From Anaerolineales bacterium HSG24 (GTDB taxonomy: Bacteria > Chloroflexota > Anaerolineae > 4572-78 > J111), in contig JAUCGB010000024.1 in assembly GCA_030377895.1 (NCBI GenBank), positions 1 to 44,996 of the forward strand: 44,996 bases of DNA, read 5' to 3'. The stretch's first letter is position 1. Every line of letters begins with the position of its first letter. This document shows positions 7,589 to 15,607 of this stretch, piece after piece. The notes under the pieces are model-generated. The model was not told the DNA's origin and did no database searches. It saw nothing but the letters and a program-made list of their open reading frames with translations. The position numbers and the translations under genes are program-made.

Positions 7589-9502
7589 TTAATTACCATC
7601 ACCTGGCTGAGGCGAAGAACCACTATCATCATCACCATCACCTCCATCGTCACCTCCACCAACTCCACCAAGTTCAAAACTACTCGGCGAAGTGACATCG
7701 ATCAAAGGCGTGTCATTGTATGTCGGGGCGATTTGCACCACCACCACATCCCACAAAAACTTGCCTGTCGGAGCGTATGCCGGGATACTTTGGAAATCGC
7801 CCACCGTATAGCTGAAAATACCATCATGACAGGCTATTTCGCCCTGTTGTTGCATGGCATCTAGCACCCCTGCGGGCGGATTATTTTCTTGCCAAACCCG
7901 AATTTCAAAACCGAGATGCGGGGGCAGGTGGCAGTTATAATTCAACTGCCACCGGAATTCAATCCTTTTTGTCGCGTTGCCCAAAATGGTATCGGGCTGA
8001 GGCTCAAGCAGTGTAACCTGACCCAAATTTTGAACCTGCATGACGGTTGGCGTGGGTTCAGTGCCTTCTTGATTGGGGGAGGCTAAAATCACAAACTTCT
8101 GCGGCGCAGAGCGATTAACTAATTGCCCAGAATCATCATTTTTCTCAACTGTAATCAGCCAGGTGTAACTACCGGAGGGCAAGGATTTGGGTAAATCGAA
8201 CTCCGTTTCTGTTGTCACCCAATTACCCTCTTGTGGAAAACGAACCCCAGTTGTATCATTCCGTGTCGAGATGGAAAACTGCTCATCAGGTTGAAGTTCT
8301 CCCGTCCAAACCAAACGGAGGGGATCATTAGGATAGGCTAACTCCTCTCCGCCTACCGGCTTAACTAAAACAGGTGAAGCAGATATTGTTTGTTCAGGGG
8401 GCGACGTGGCCGTAACTTCGATTTCCAGCGTTATTTCCGTATCGGTTGCTGGTAGTTCGTCAGTGGTACTCTCTTTGCTAATGGGTAATGGCGTTTCGGT
8501 GGGAACTGTCGTCTCAACGGGGAGAGTCGCCGTGACAATCGCCTCGGTGGTCGCGGTTTCGGTCTCTTTTGGGGAACTACTCCCATCAAACATAAAAAGT
8601 CCGATTAATCCGACCAACCCTAACAAAATAATAATGATGACGATACCGATGAACAACGCGATGGGGATGGCTTTGGATTGTTTTTTCTGGGGTTGGTCTG
8701 TTGGTGGTATTATTGGGACAGTAATAGCAGAAGTGGTAGTGGTAGAAACGGCCTGTTGTCCAAAACTGACCGCTATCACGGTGACATTATCGGGCGCGCC
8801 CTGTTTGAGTGTCATCTCAATCAGTTTGTGAGTTATCTCTTGGATATTGGAAGTAGAAGTGACAATTTGGGCGATCTCATGGTCTTCGACAACCGCATTT
8901 AAGCCATCACTACACAGCAACAAGGTGTGACCGGGTCCAATAGATCGAGCCGGAAAAACATCAATCTTGACCTCGGGTTTATGGCCTAAGGAGCGGGTGA
9001 CGATGTTTCCGCGTGGGTGGCGACGAGCCTGCTCTGGGGTCAGAATACCAGCCTCAACCTGTTGATTAACCCAGGTGTGATCGTTGGTCAACTGTTCAAT
9101 TTGCCCATTTGTGACTAGATAGGTGCGGCTATCCCCCACGTTGACCACAATGAGTTCCATATCTTTAACCACCGCCGCAGTGAGGGTGGTCGCCATGCCT
9201 TTAGCCTCATGTAGCTGGCTGGCTTCGATATTAATCTGGGCGTTGGTAGCTTCAATCGCTCGTTGTAGGCTAGAGGACACATCTGTATTGAGGTCGCTGT
9301 AGTAAAGTTGGGGGATAAGCTCAACGGCTATTTTACTGGCAACCTCACCAGCATGATGTCCCCCAACGCCGTCAGCGACGATAAACAAGCGGCCTTTATC
9401 TTGTAGTTGTTGGGGAGTAGCTGGTGGATCAAGATAAAAATTGTCCTCATTATTGCGGCGCGAACCGGGATTGGTCGCACCATTCACATCAAGATTTAGC
9501 AT
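7589..9502 (-). CDS. Membrane-anchored PP2C-type Ser/Thr phosphatase with outside Ig-like domains
   Basis: Residues 1-250 form a PP2C/SpoIIE-like phosphatase domain with all metal-binding motifs: RRNNEDNF, VADGVGGHHAGE, LCSDGLNAVV and GAPDNVTVIA. It should therefore be an active Mn/Mg-dependent Ser/Thr phosphatase in the cytoplasm. One TM helix (about 280-305) follows, then a Thr/Glu/Pro-rich linker and two beta-rich outside modules. The first (about residues 380-475) reads PLRLVW...DEQFSISTRN...SYTWLITVE and resembles the outside module of the kinase at 2693-4570. The tail is a Gly/Asp stretch ending PQPGDGN. The ATG at 9502 has AGAGG seven bases upstream. That binding site lies just outside the element at 9518-9628. 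It is the natural counter-enzyme to the two kinases of the cluster. Confidence 0.9.
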   Translation of the reverse strand: MLNLDVNGATNPGSRRNNEDNFYLDPPATPQQLQDKGRLFIVADGVGGHHAGEVASKIAVELIPQLYYSDLNTDVSSSLQRAIEATNAQINIEASQLHEAKGMATTLTAAVVKDMELIVVNVGDSRTYLVTNGQIEQLTNDHTWVNQQVEAGILTPEQARRHPRGNIVTRSLGHKPEVKIDVFPARSIGPGHTLLLCSDGLNAVVEDHEIAQIVTSTSNIQEITHKLIEMTLKQGAPDNVTVIAVSFGQQAVSTTTTSAITVPIIPPTDQPQKKQSKAIPIALFIGIVIIIILLGLVGLIGLFMFDGSSSPKETETATTEAIVTATLPVETTVPTETPLPISKESTTDELPATDTEITLEIEVTATSPPEQTISASPVLVKPVGGEELAYPNDPLRLVWTGELQPDEQFSISTRNDTTGVRFPQEGNWVTTETEFDLPKSLPSGSYTWLITVEKNDDSGQLVNRSAPQKFVILASPNQEGTEPTPTVMQVQNLGQVTLLEPQPDTILGNATKRIEFRWQLNYNCHLPPHLGFEIRVWQENNPPAGVLDAMQQQGEIACHDGIFSYTVGDFQSIPAYAPTGKFLWDVVVVQIAPTYNDTPLIDVTSPSSFELGGVGGGDDGGDGDDDSGSSPQPGDGN

Positions 9503-9517
9503 GGAACAACCTCTTTA

Positions 9518-9628
9518 GGAATGAGCATTAATTAACATGTGCATGCTGATAGTTCGCCTTCGACAAGACTTCGGCGTGAACTCAGTCGAAGGCGGTGTCG
9601 AAACGCGCAACTTATTTAATTCGATTCC
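9518..9628 (+). repeat. MITE-like element, copy B
   Basis: A 111-bp copy of the element at 4611-4733, in opposite orientation, with the same ends (GGAATGAGCATTAATTAACA ... ACTTATTTAATTCGATTCC) but a centre about 12 bp shorter. TTA flanks both sides. It fills the gap between the stop of the VWA-FHA gene (9629-9631) and the ribosome binding site of the phosphatase gene, so it forms nearly the whole intergenic region. Confidence 0.75.
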
Positions 9629-11758
9629 TTACGCTCTTAGATGATCCTCGTCTTCATTTTCATTGAGGATGACAAAAATTAACTTCACTCGACCAAACTG
9701 CAAACGGTCGCTATCTTTTAGACTATGAGTATTGATTTTTTGTCCATTGACCTTCACCCCGTTTCCGGAGCCTAAGTCGTAAATCCGAAACACCACCCCT
9801 TCTAACACAATTTTGGCATGGTGCCGTGAGACAGAGCTATCTGACAACAAAATGTAGTTATCTTCGGCTCGTCCGATGGTGTTGGTTCGTTCCGCCAAGG
9901 GGAAGGTTTTTCCAGAGACCAGTTGGCCCACGGTTTCCTGAACAATCAAAATGGCGTTAACAGGTAATTCCCGAGTAATATGTAGAATTTCAGTCCTATC
10001 ATGCTGGCTGATTTGTGGCGTTCCAGAGCTAGATGTTTCGAGAATCGTGTTAAATTGCGATTCGCTCGGATTGATCGCGTCAGAAAAATCTGGTGGCGTA
10101 ACCTTATGCTCTTGGTTGGGTGAGGTTGGAACATCGGCTGACCAAGCTTGGGGCGCGATATCGGTCATCGGCCTCCATGTATTTGACGGCTCAGAGGGTG
10201 GGTCGAGTGGCTTAGGCGGTGGGTCTGATTGGTTACGGCGACTAAAGATGATGGCGGCGATAATCACCAAAACAATGATGGTCAAGCCCACCCCAATAAT
10301 CACAAAAACTCGCATATCATCGAATAGTGCGGGCATGTTTCCAGCAAGAGTGGTCGGTAATAGCCCGACCGGCGTGGCGGTTGGTTCAGGGGTGTTGGTG
10401 GGCGGGATGGGGGTTAGGGTTGGAACTTCAGTTGGCTCGGGCGGTGGCGGTTCTTCTTGAGGCAGGCCAGCCACTCGTTCTACCTGAATTTCTACCGAAA
10501 ACGGCTCAGAGGTCGTGCCAGCATCATCATAAGCGACGATGGTCAACTGGCTCTCTCCCTCTGGAGTGAGATTGGTGTTCCACTCCCACTCCCATTTTTC
10601 GTAAGTTTCGGCATCGTTGTTGAGGGCATCAATCGTTTCCACCAAACTATCATTGACCCAATATTCAACCCGAGCGATGTTGTTCAAGGCACTAACGGCT
10701 GGCACGAGCAGAACCGACCCCCGTAACACCGGACGCAATATCTGCAACTCACCATTAATCTCTTGTTGGATGCTCACAATTTTCGGGATGGCTGGTGGGT
10801 CTGGATAGGTTACAATCTCATTAATTAAGGCTAGCCCGTCAGGGGTGTTCACCTGAAAAGTAAGGGTATGCTCTTTGCTATCGGGTAGTTTATTCCCTCT
10901 AAATTGGAGTCGGTACTGTTGACGTAATTGCTGGCCGACACTCTCAAATAATGCCCCCATGTCGGCCGCGCTGGTGGCCTGCTGATAACGTCCACCGGTT
11001 TTACTGGCTAAGGCCGACAGATAGTCGAGGTTCGATTCAAACTCAGGGTTAAAGATGCCGACCGTAAAGACTGGAATCTTAGCATCTCGGGCGGTGTTTT
11101 CAGGCGATTCAGCCGTGGCGATTTCGGCTCTGCTGACGGTGTCATGTCCGTCGCTCAAGACCAAAACCGCTTTGCGCTCTGTCTGTTCATCAGCCGTGGT
11201 CAGCACCCCTTTCAAAATTGCTTCATACACCGCCGACTCGCCCAACGTCTCAAAACTGTCGATGGTTTGTACCACCAAAGTTTTGTTCTCGGTAAAATTG
11301 ACCTCCTTAAACGGATCAAATGAATCAAGAGGCAGTTGGGAATTAAAACCAATTAAGGCGACTCGGTCTTGCGGATTCAATGAATTGAGAAACTGTTTGG
11401 CCGCGGTTTGAACATCTTCGAGCGGGGCACTGCCACTTAAATCTAGCACCAAAGCCACCGCTATCGGGGCATCTTGATTAACCTCTGTGATGGCTTCCGG
11501 AGGCACAAGTGGCAGATTATCCTCCAGAATCTCAAACTTATCGGCGGATAGATTCTGCAATGGCGCTCGCCCCGTATTGACCACAGAGACGACCGCGCTC
11601 ACCTCTGGATAGTTGGTCAGGTCAATCTCGTCGATGGTAATGGAGGGGTTATTACTTTGCGCCATCACTGGAATCGTGATAATGAGGCAAAAAAAACAGA
11701 GCAAAAAGAACAAACGTTTTTTGAAGGATTTAATCATAAGGTTAAAGTTAGCTACCAT
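9629..11758 (-). CDS. VWA domain - TM - FHA domain protein
   Basis: A 709-residue protein. The N terminus is a signal peptide or anchor (KKRLFFLLCFFCLIITIP, ending near MAQS at about 34). A von Willebrand A domain follows at about 95-290 with the MIDAS motif DLSGS near residue 105 and the later VLVLSDGHD. A beta domain follows (about 330-430), then a Pro/Thr-rich linker, one TM helix (about 480-505), and a C-terminal FHA domain (about 625-700) with IGRAEDNYIL, SVSRHHAKI and DLGSGNGVKVNG. The VWA part should lie outside and the FHA part inside, where it could bind phospho-Thr made by the cluster kinases. The start overlaps the end of the upstream FHA gene by 11 bases; a second ATG seven codons in is possible, and neither has a strong ribosome binding site. 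Confidence 0.88.
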   Translation of the reverse strand: MVANFNLMIKSFKKRLFFLLCFFCLIITIPVMAQSNNPSITIDEIDLTNYPEVSAVVSVVNTGRAPLQNLSADKFEILEDNLPLVPPEAITEVNQDAPIAVALVLDLSGSAPLEDVQTAAKQFLNSLNPQDRVALIGFNSQLPLDSFDPFKEVNFTENKTLVVQTIDSFETLGESAVYEAILKGVLTTADEQTERKAVLVLSDGHDTVSRAEIATAESPENTARDAKIPVFTVGIFNPEFESNLDYLSALASKTGGRYQQATSAADMGALFESVGQQLRQQYRLQFRGNKLPDSKEHTLTFQVNTPDGLALINEIVTYPDPPAIPKIVSIQQEINGELQILRPVLRGSVLLVPAVSALNNIARVEYWVNDSLVETIDALNNDAETYEKWEWEWNTNLTPEGESQLTIVAYDDAGTTSEPFSVEIQVERVAGLPQEEPPPPEPTEVPTLTPIPPTNTPEPTATPVGLLPTTLAGNMPALFDDMRVFVIIGVGLTIIVLVIIAAIIFSRRNQSDPPPKPLDPPSEPSNTWRPMTDIAPQAWSADVPTSPNQEHKVTPPDFSDAINPSESQFNTILETSSSGTPQISQHDRTEILHITRELPVNAILIVQETVGQLVSGKTFPLAERTNTIGRAEDNYILLSDSSVSRHHAKIVLEGVVFRIYDLGSGNGVKVNGQKINTHSLKDSDRLQFGRVKLIFVILNENEDEDHLRA

Positions 11759-12185
11759 ATAACAACTTGTTTTTCATAGTTAACTGCTTAAAAACACATT
11801 CCGTCCGACCAACGAGAATAAAATCCTCATCCTGTAAAAAATGTTGGGTCACTTTTTGACCGTTGACAACGGTTCCGTTTCCAGAGCCAAGATCAATTAA
11901 CATGTACGCTTGGGTTTGTCTCCGAATCTGTATGTGGCGACGAGAGACCGATTTATCCTTTATCACTAAATCACATTCTACCGAGCGACCAATTTCTATA
12001 GTTTCTTGATTGATGTTATAAATTTTACCCTCGTCTGGCCCATTTATGATGACCAACCAAGCGAGATGTAAACTTGGCTTTTCGGGCGTAGATTCAATAA
12101 TTTCGGTTGTTTCAGGCCGTTGTCTACCCGGATGTGAGGTAAACAGATTATTTTGATCACTTGAAATGTTTTTACGGGAACTCAT
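11748..12185 (-). CDS. Small FHA domain protein
   Basis: 145 residues, mostly one forkhead-associated domain (about 55-135) with the usual landmarks: IEIGRSVECDLVI, SVSRRHIQIRR and DLGSGNGTVVNG. The first 45 residues are polar and look disordered; they include Thr residues (GRQRPETTEIIESTPEKP) that could be kinase targets, as in GarA-like proteins. No membrane segment. FHA domains bind phospho-Thr peptides, so this is a likely soluble adaptor. It overlaps the downstream VWA-FHA gene by 11 bases, suggesting translational coupling. Confidence 0.88.
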   Translation of the reverse strand: MSSRKNISSDQNNLFTSHPGRQRPETTEIIESTPEKPSLHLAWLVIINGPDEGKIYNINQETIEIGRSVECDLVIKDKSVSRRHIQIRRQTQAYMLIDLGSGNGTVVNGQKVTQHFLQDEDFILVGRTECVFKQLTMKNKLLYGS

Positions 12186-12281
12186 AGTGATATTCCAATG
12201 TAGTGTCGTTTAATCTGATGATATTGATTTCCAAAATTGCCGGTTTTGTTGTTTTATATCTATCCACGCAACCATCGTTTG

Positions 12282-12326
12282 TTTGGTCTATTTGGTCTGT
12301 TTGGTCTGTTTGGCCTATTTGGTCTG
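12282..12326. repeat. 9-bp tandem repeat, five units
   Basis: Five units of TTTGGTCTR (one reads TTTGGCCTA) lie head to tail in the roughly 200-base gap between the FHA-kinase-FHA gene and the small FHA gene. Any frame through it gives a monotonous peptide (for example repeated Gln-Thr-Asp on the minus strand), so I read it as non-coding. The unit number could vary between strains. Confidence 0.75.
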
Positions 12327-12386
12327 TTTGATGAAGGCTTATTTTTTGGTAATTGTCGCATGATTTTCCCAACATGTAAGTATGGT

Positions 12387-13901
12387 CTAATTCAATCGCA
12401 CTTTTATGGATGTTTTACCTATCCGAATTCTATCACCGGGCTGTAACATAACCGGCTCAGAAATACGCCCTAAATTAACAAATGTGCCATTCGTCGAGTC
12501 GTTGTCCTCTAGCCACCATCGACCAGAGCGGTAATGAATGATTGCATGCTGGCGGGATATTTCGGTATCATTCTCATTCACATTATCTCGTCCTAAAACG
12601 ATGCGCTTATTGTCTAACGGAATAACCCGATGCTGGGCGGTGATGAGTTGCATGGTTAATGCGCTAAGATTCGCCGTCGTCCGTTGCCAACGCACTCGAT
12701 AACCAATCGACAGGGCCATCTCGGTGGCATTTTGGAAGCGAGTCTCGACATCCTTCTCTAGGGCCTTAAGGATGGTGGCATCCAGATGGTTGGGGATGCT
12801 AGGGTTCAATTCAGAAGGTGGTTTGGGTTCTTCATTAATGTGAGCGTTGATTAACCGTAACGGCTCTTTGTATTGAAATGGTAGATAGCCGGTCAACATC
12901 TCATAAAACAGTACCCCCAACGAATAGACATCTGAACGCATGTCGGCACGCTGTCCAACTGCCTGCTCATAAGACATATATTGGGGTGTACCTAAAATTG
13001 CTCCTTTGGCGGTCATGGTGACAGATTGGGCCAGCCGAGCGATACCAAAATCACCCAGTTTTGCGGACTGTTTCTCATCAAACAGGATGTTGGCGGGCTT
13101 AATATCTCGGTGATACACGCCCCGTTGATGGGCATAACTCAACGCGTCGCACATCTGCCCGACCACCTGAACGGCAAAATCGGTTGCGAGGGGAGTACCT
13201 TTGGTGAGATGTTGCTCTAGGGTTTGCCCAGCCATAAAGGCCATAATCATAAACCATTTACCCTGATCTCGCCCCCCGCCCAAAACCGGCACAATATGGT
13301 CATGGCGCAACGTTTTACCAACCTCAATTTCTTTGATAAACTTGTCTCGGATGTACGGGTCTTCCACCTTTAGCACTTTTAGGGCGATAATCTGTCCGCT
13401 GTGTCGAGAACGAGCCTTGTACACCGTAGCCATGCCACCCGACCAACTATCTAACAACTCATAATCGGTCAAAGTGCGGCTATACAACCCCGAACTTGAG
13501 TCATCCACCTTTAATCCGGCTGGCGTAGGAATTGAAGGCGGCGTAATCGGCAAAGCGACATTCTGCTCCAAACGTAACACAAAGATGCTCGAGCCAATCT
13601 GAAAGCGATCATTCGGTTTAAGATGATGCTCCAAAATCCGCTGACCATTGACCCACGTGCCGTTAGTGCTGTTTTCGTCATACAAAACATAATGCCCGTC
13701 CTCATATATGAGCAGGGCATGCACTCGAGAGACTAACCCCGTAGTAATCATTATATCGCACTCTGGTGAACGCCCAAACTTGAGTTGATTCTTTTTGATA
13801 GAGACGGCTTGTCCTTTTTTGAGACCAACAACACAAACCACCGATGCGTTACCGGGCGGTTGCATGTATGTATGTGCCGATTTTTCGCGTTGTTTATTCA
13901 T
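12387..13901 (-). CDS. Soluble Ser/Thr kinase sandwiched between two FHA domains
   Basis: 504 residues with no TM segment. FHA-1 (about 20-112): LKFGRSPECDIMI, LVSRVHALLI, NSTNGTWVNG. Kinase (about 148-415): ATP Lys in IALKVL, YHRDIKPAN with His at 264, LGDFGIARL, and MSYEQ in place of APE. FHA-2 (about 428-504): IVLGRDNVNENDTEI, SRQHAIIHY, DNDSTNGTFVN. The Gly loop reads SWSGGMATVY: Trp/Ser stand where GxG normally starts, but the later glycines remain, so activity is likely though not certain. Two FHA domains on one kinase suggest that it docks on its own or its partners' phospho-Thr. It is the first gene of the minus-strand cluster and is divergent from the histidine kinase gene. Confidence 0.9.
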   Translation of the reverse strand: MNKQREKSAHTYMQPPGNASVVCVVGLKKGQAVSIKKNQLKFGRSPECDIMITTGLVSRVHALLIYEDGHYVLYDENSTNGTWVNGQRILEHHLKPNDRFQIGSSIFVLRLEQNVALPITPPSIPTPAGLKVDDSSSGLYSRTLTDYELLDSWSGGMATVYKARSRHSGQIIALKVLKVEDPYIRDKFIKEIEVGKTLRHDHIVPVLGGGRDQGKWFMIMAFMAGQTLEQHLTKGTPLATDFAVQVVGQMCDALSYAHQRGVYHRDIKPANILFDEKQSAKLGDFGIARLAQSVTMTAKGAILGTPQYMSYEQAVGQRADMRSDVYSLGVLFYEMLTGYLPFQYKEPLRLINAHINEEPKPPSELNPSIPNHLDATILKALEKDVETRFQNATEMALSIGYRVRWQRTTANLSALTMQLITAQHRVIPLDNKRIVLGRDNVNENDTEISRQHAIIHYRSGRWWLEDNDSTNGTFVNLGRISEPVMLQPGDRIRIGKTSIKVRLN

Positions 13902-14074
13902 AGGGGTATATCAAGAGTGATGGAATCATCTCTGACTACGATTTAGCCAATCATTAGGTTGGCTCTTATTGTATCCCTATCTCCCCAAGATGTAAAGATA
14001 TAACAAACGAGTTAAATATCTCAGCATGGCCATCAAACAATTTTGGCAAAACGACTCTATAACAGTACACTTGA

Positions 14075-14091
14075 CCTACAGTTTGTGTAGG
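14075..14091. promoter_or_regulatory. Possible operator/promoter upstream of the histidine kinase operon
   Basis: A 6-bp inverted repeat CCTACA-GTTTG-TGTAGG overlaps a TTGACC (14071-14076) that could be a -35 box. It lies about 30 bases before the histidine kinase start in the gap between two divergent operons (13902-14116). I see no convincing -10 box at the right spacing, so this is weak. Nothing else was recognised in that gap. Confidence 0.3.
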
Positions 14092-14116
14092 CAGGCATGA
14101 GATTTTGGAGGATAAT

Positions 14117-15607
14117 ATGAGTAGTAAAGTCCAACATACATACTTCTCAAATACAAAAGACTATTTTGGAGAAAAAGCCCCTTCCTTAGATAGATTGTCA
14201 TCCGTATGGGCGGTAATTTTTTCTATATGGTATTTCATTCCTTTAGTTGGTAATATATTGGCTTTCTATTTTGAAGATAACCTGTCAAGTAACTTTATTT
14301 ATTTAGCGAAATTACTATGGTATGTAACGTTAATCCCTATACTATTCAGTTCTCCTATCGTTGTTATCCATATTACCAACCATGTCATACATCGTCGTTG
14401 GAGAAAAATTTCATGGATACCGGTTGTTTTTTTCTTAGCCTACCTTCTTCCCTATTTTAATCGGCCTTTGTTTCCTTGGCTTGTAGATAATCCTCGCCTC
14501 CTTCAAGCTACCATCACTATCTTAATATCAGCTATACCTGCTTTTGGACTTGCGATTTTTTTTGCATATTTCAATGCCTACAAACAACAAAATACTCTTA
14601 AAAACGAGGTGTTTTGGAGGTTTCTGGAACAACATGAACCCATCCTGGAGCCAAAAATCGGTAAAAAAACCGCCATTTATCTACTTGAAATCATGTTGCT
14701 AATTGTATTAACCAACATGGTAAGCTACCTATTAACCCCGTTTCTAGTTAGTAATACTGAAACTCTTTACAGAGTGGTTAACATGTTAACCCTCTTCATC
14801 GGTGGCTTTTTTGGTATGTTTCTTTTTGCTGGTTATCGAGGTTGGAAAAAGAGGACAAAAATTATTGAGTTAGAAAAAAATGCTCGCCTTGAACAAGAAA
14901 CCGAAGAAAGATTTCTTAGATCGGGACTTGTGGCCGCGTTTTTCGCTCACAACCTGAATCAACCCATAGGAATTCTTCGAACCATCGTGAATATCACTTT
15001 AGAAGACTTAAAGGAAGGATACTTTGAACCAGAAACAGCAAACAGCACGTTTGAAAAAATATCTTCTAATATTGATCGGCTGTCGAATATTAGTGATAAA
15101 TTAAACAAATTCTCTCGAAATAATATCGCAAAACGCGAGATGGTTGATTTGAATGTTTTAGTTAACGAAGTAACAACCTATTTTGGTGCCCACTTTGCGA
15201 CCCATAAAATCACCTTGAACACAAATTTAGTTCATGATAAAAGTCTAAACATTCAATCTAATACCATGTTTTTAGAAGAAGTTTTATTTAGCTTATTGCT
15301 CAACGCAATGGATGCTCTTAAAGGAATCGCAGGAGCTACCGTGTGGGTAGAGACATATCATAACGACCAAACTGTTGGTTTTTCGGTTAAAGATAATGGA
15401 TCAGGGTTAGACTCTGGCTATCGTCCAAATCTATTCTCTCCTTTTATGACAACTAAGAAGCAGGGTACAGGTTTAGGACTTCATATATCAAAGAAAATTA
15501 TAGAAGATTTAGATGGGAAATTGGAGCATGAAGACCGTCTTGGGGGCGGAGCCTGTTTTATTGTAAAATTACCGAATTTAAGAGAAAAAAATGAAAACAC
15601 TGTGTAA
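14117..15607 (+). CDS. Six-TM sensor histidine kinase
   Basis: The N-terminal half (to about residue 245) has about six TM helices and little outside material, so it may sense something in or at the membrane. The C-terminal half is a histidine kinase core: H-box FAHNLNQPIG with the phospho-acceptor His near 278, N-box LLLNAMDAL near 396, G1 DNGSG near 426, then FSPFMTTKKQGTGLGLHI. The H-box and the FMTTK-GTGLGL part recall the NtrB/HPK4-like group. I start at ATG 14117 because GGAGG ends five bases upstream; a TTG four codons earlier lies in that site and is unlikely. The 3' end overlaps the response-regulator gene by 17 bases. By eye this gene and the next are more AT-rich than their neighbours, hinting at transfer. 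Confidence 0.92.
   Translation: MSSKVQHTYFSNTKDYFGEKAPSLDRLSSVWAVIFSIWYFIPLVGNILAFYFEDNLSSNFIYLAKLLWYVTLIPILFSSPIVVIHITNHVIHRRWRKISWIPVVFFLAYLLPYFNRPLFPWLVDNPRLLQATITILISAIPAFGLAIFFAYFNAYKQQNTLKNEVFWRFLEQHEPILEPKIGKKTAIYLLEIMLLIVLTNMVSYLLTPFLVSNTETLYRVVNMLTLFIGGFFGMFLFAGYRGWKKRTKIIELEKNARLEQETEERFLRSGLVAAFFAHNLNQPIGILRTIVNITLEDLKEGYFEPETANSTFEKISSNIDRLSNISDKLNKFSRNNIAKREMVDLNVLVNEVTTYFGAHFATHKITLNTNLVHDKSLNIQSNTMFLEEVLFSLLLNAMDALKGIAGATVWVETYHNDQTVGFSVKDNGSGLDSGYRPNLFSPFMTTKKQGTGLGLHISKKIIEDLDGKLEHEDRLGGGACFIVKLPNLREKNENTV

Noticed and set aside
8406..8831. A 141-codon plus-strand frame rich in Ser and Val
   Set aside because: It is the mirror of the Thr/Glu-rich linker and TM region of the PP2C phosphatase gene.
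12172..12375. A 67-codon minus-strand frame with repeated Gln-Thr-Asp, and its plus-strand counterpart with repeated Gly-Leu-Phe
   Set aside because: Both simply translate the 9-bp tandem repeat; no ribosome binding site or family match, and the first overlaps the small FHA gene.
9629..13901. Type VI secretion post-translational regulation cluster (PpkA/PppA/Fha)
   Set aside because: No TssB/C, ClpV, VgrG or Hcp genes are seen; only the kinase/phosphatase/FHA parts match in kind.
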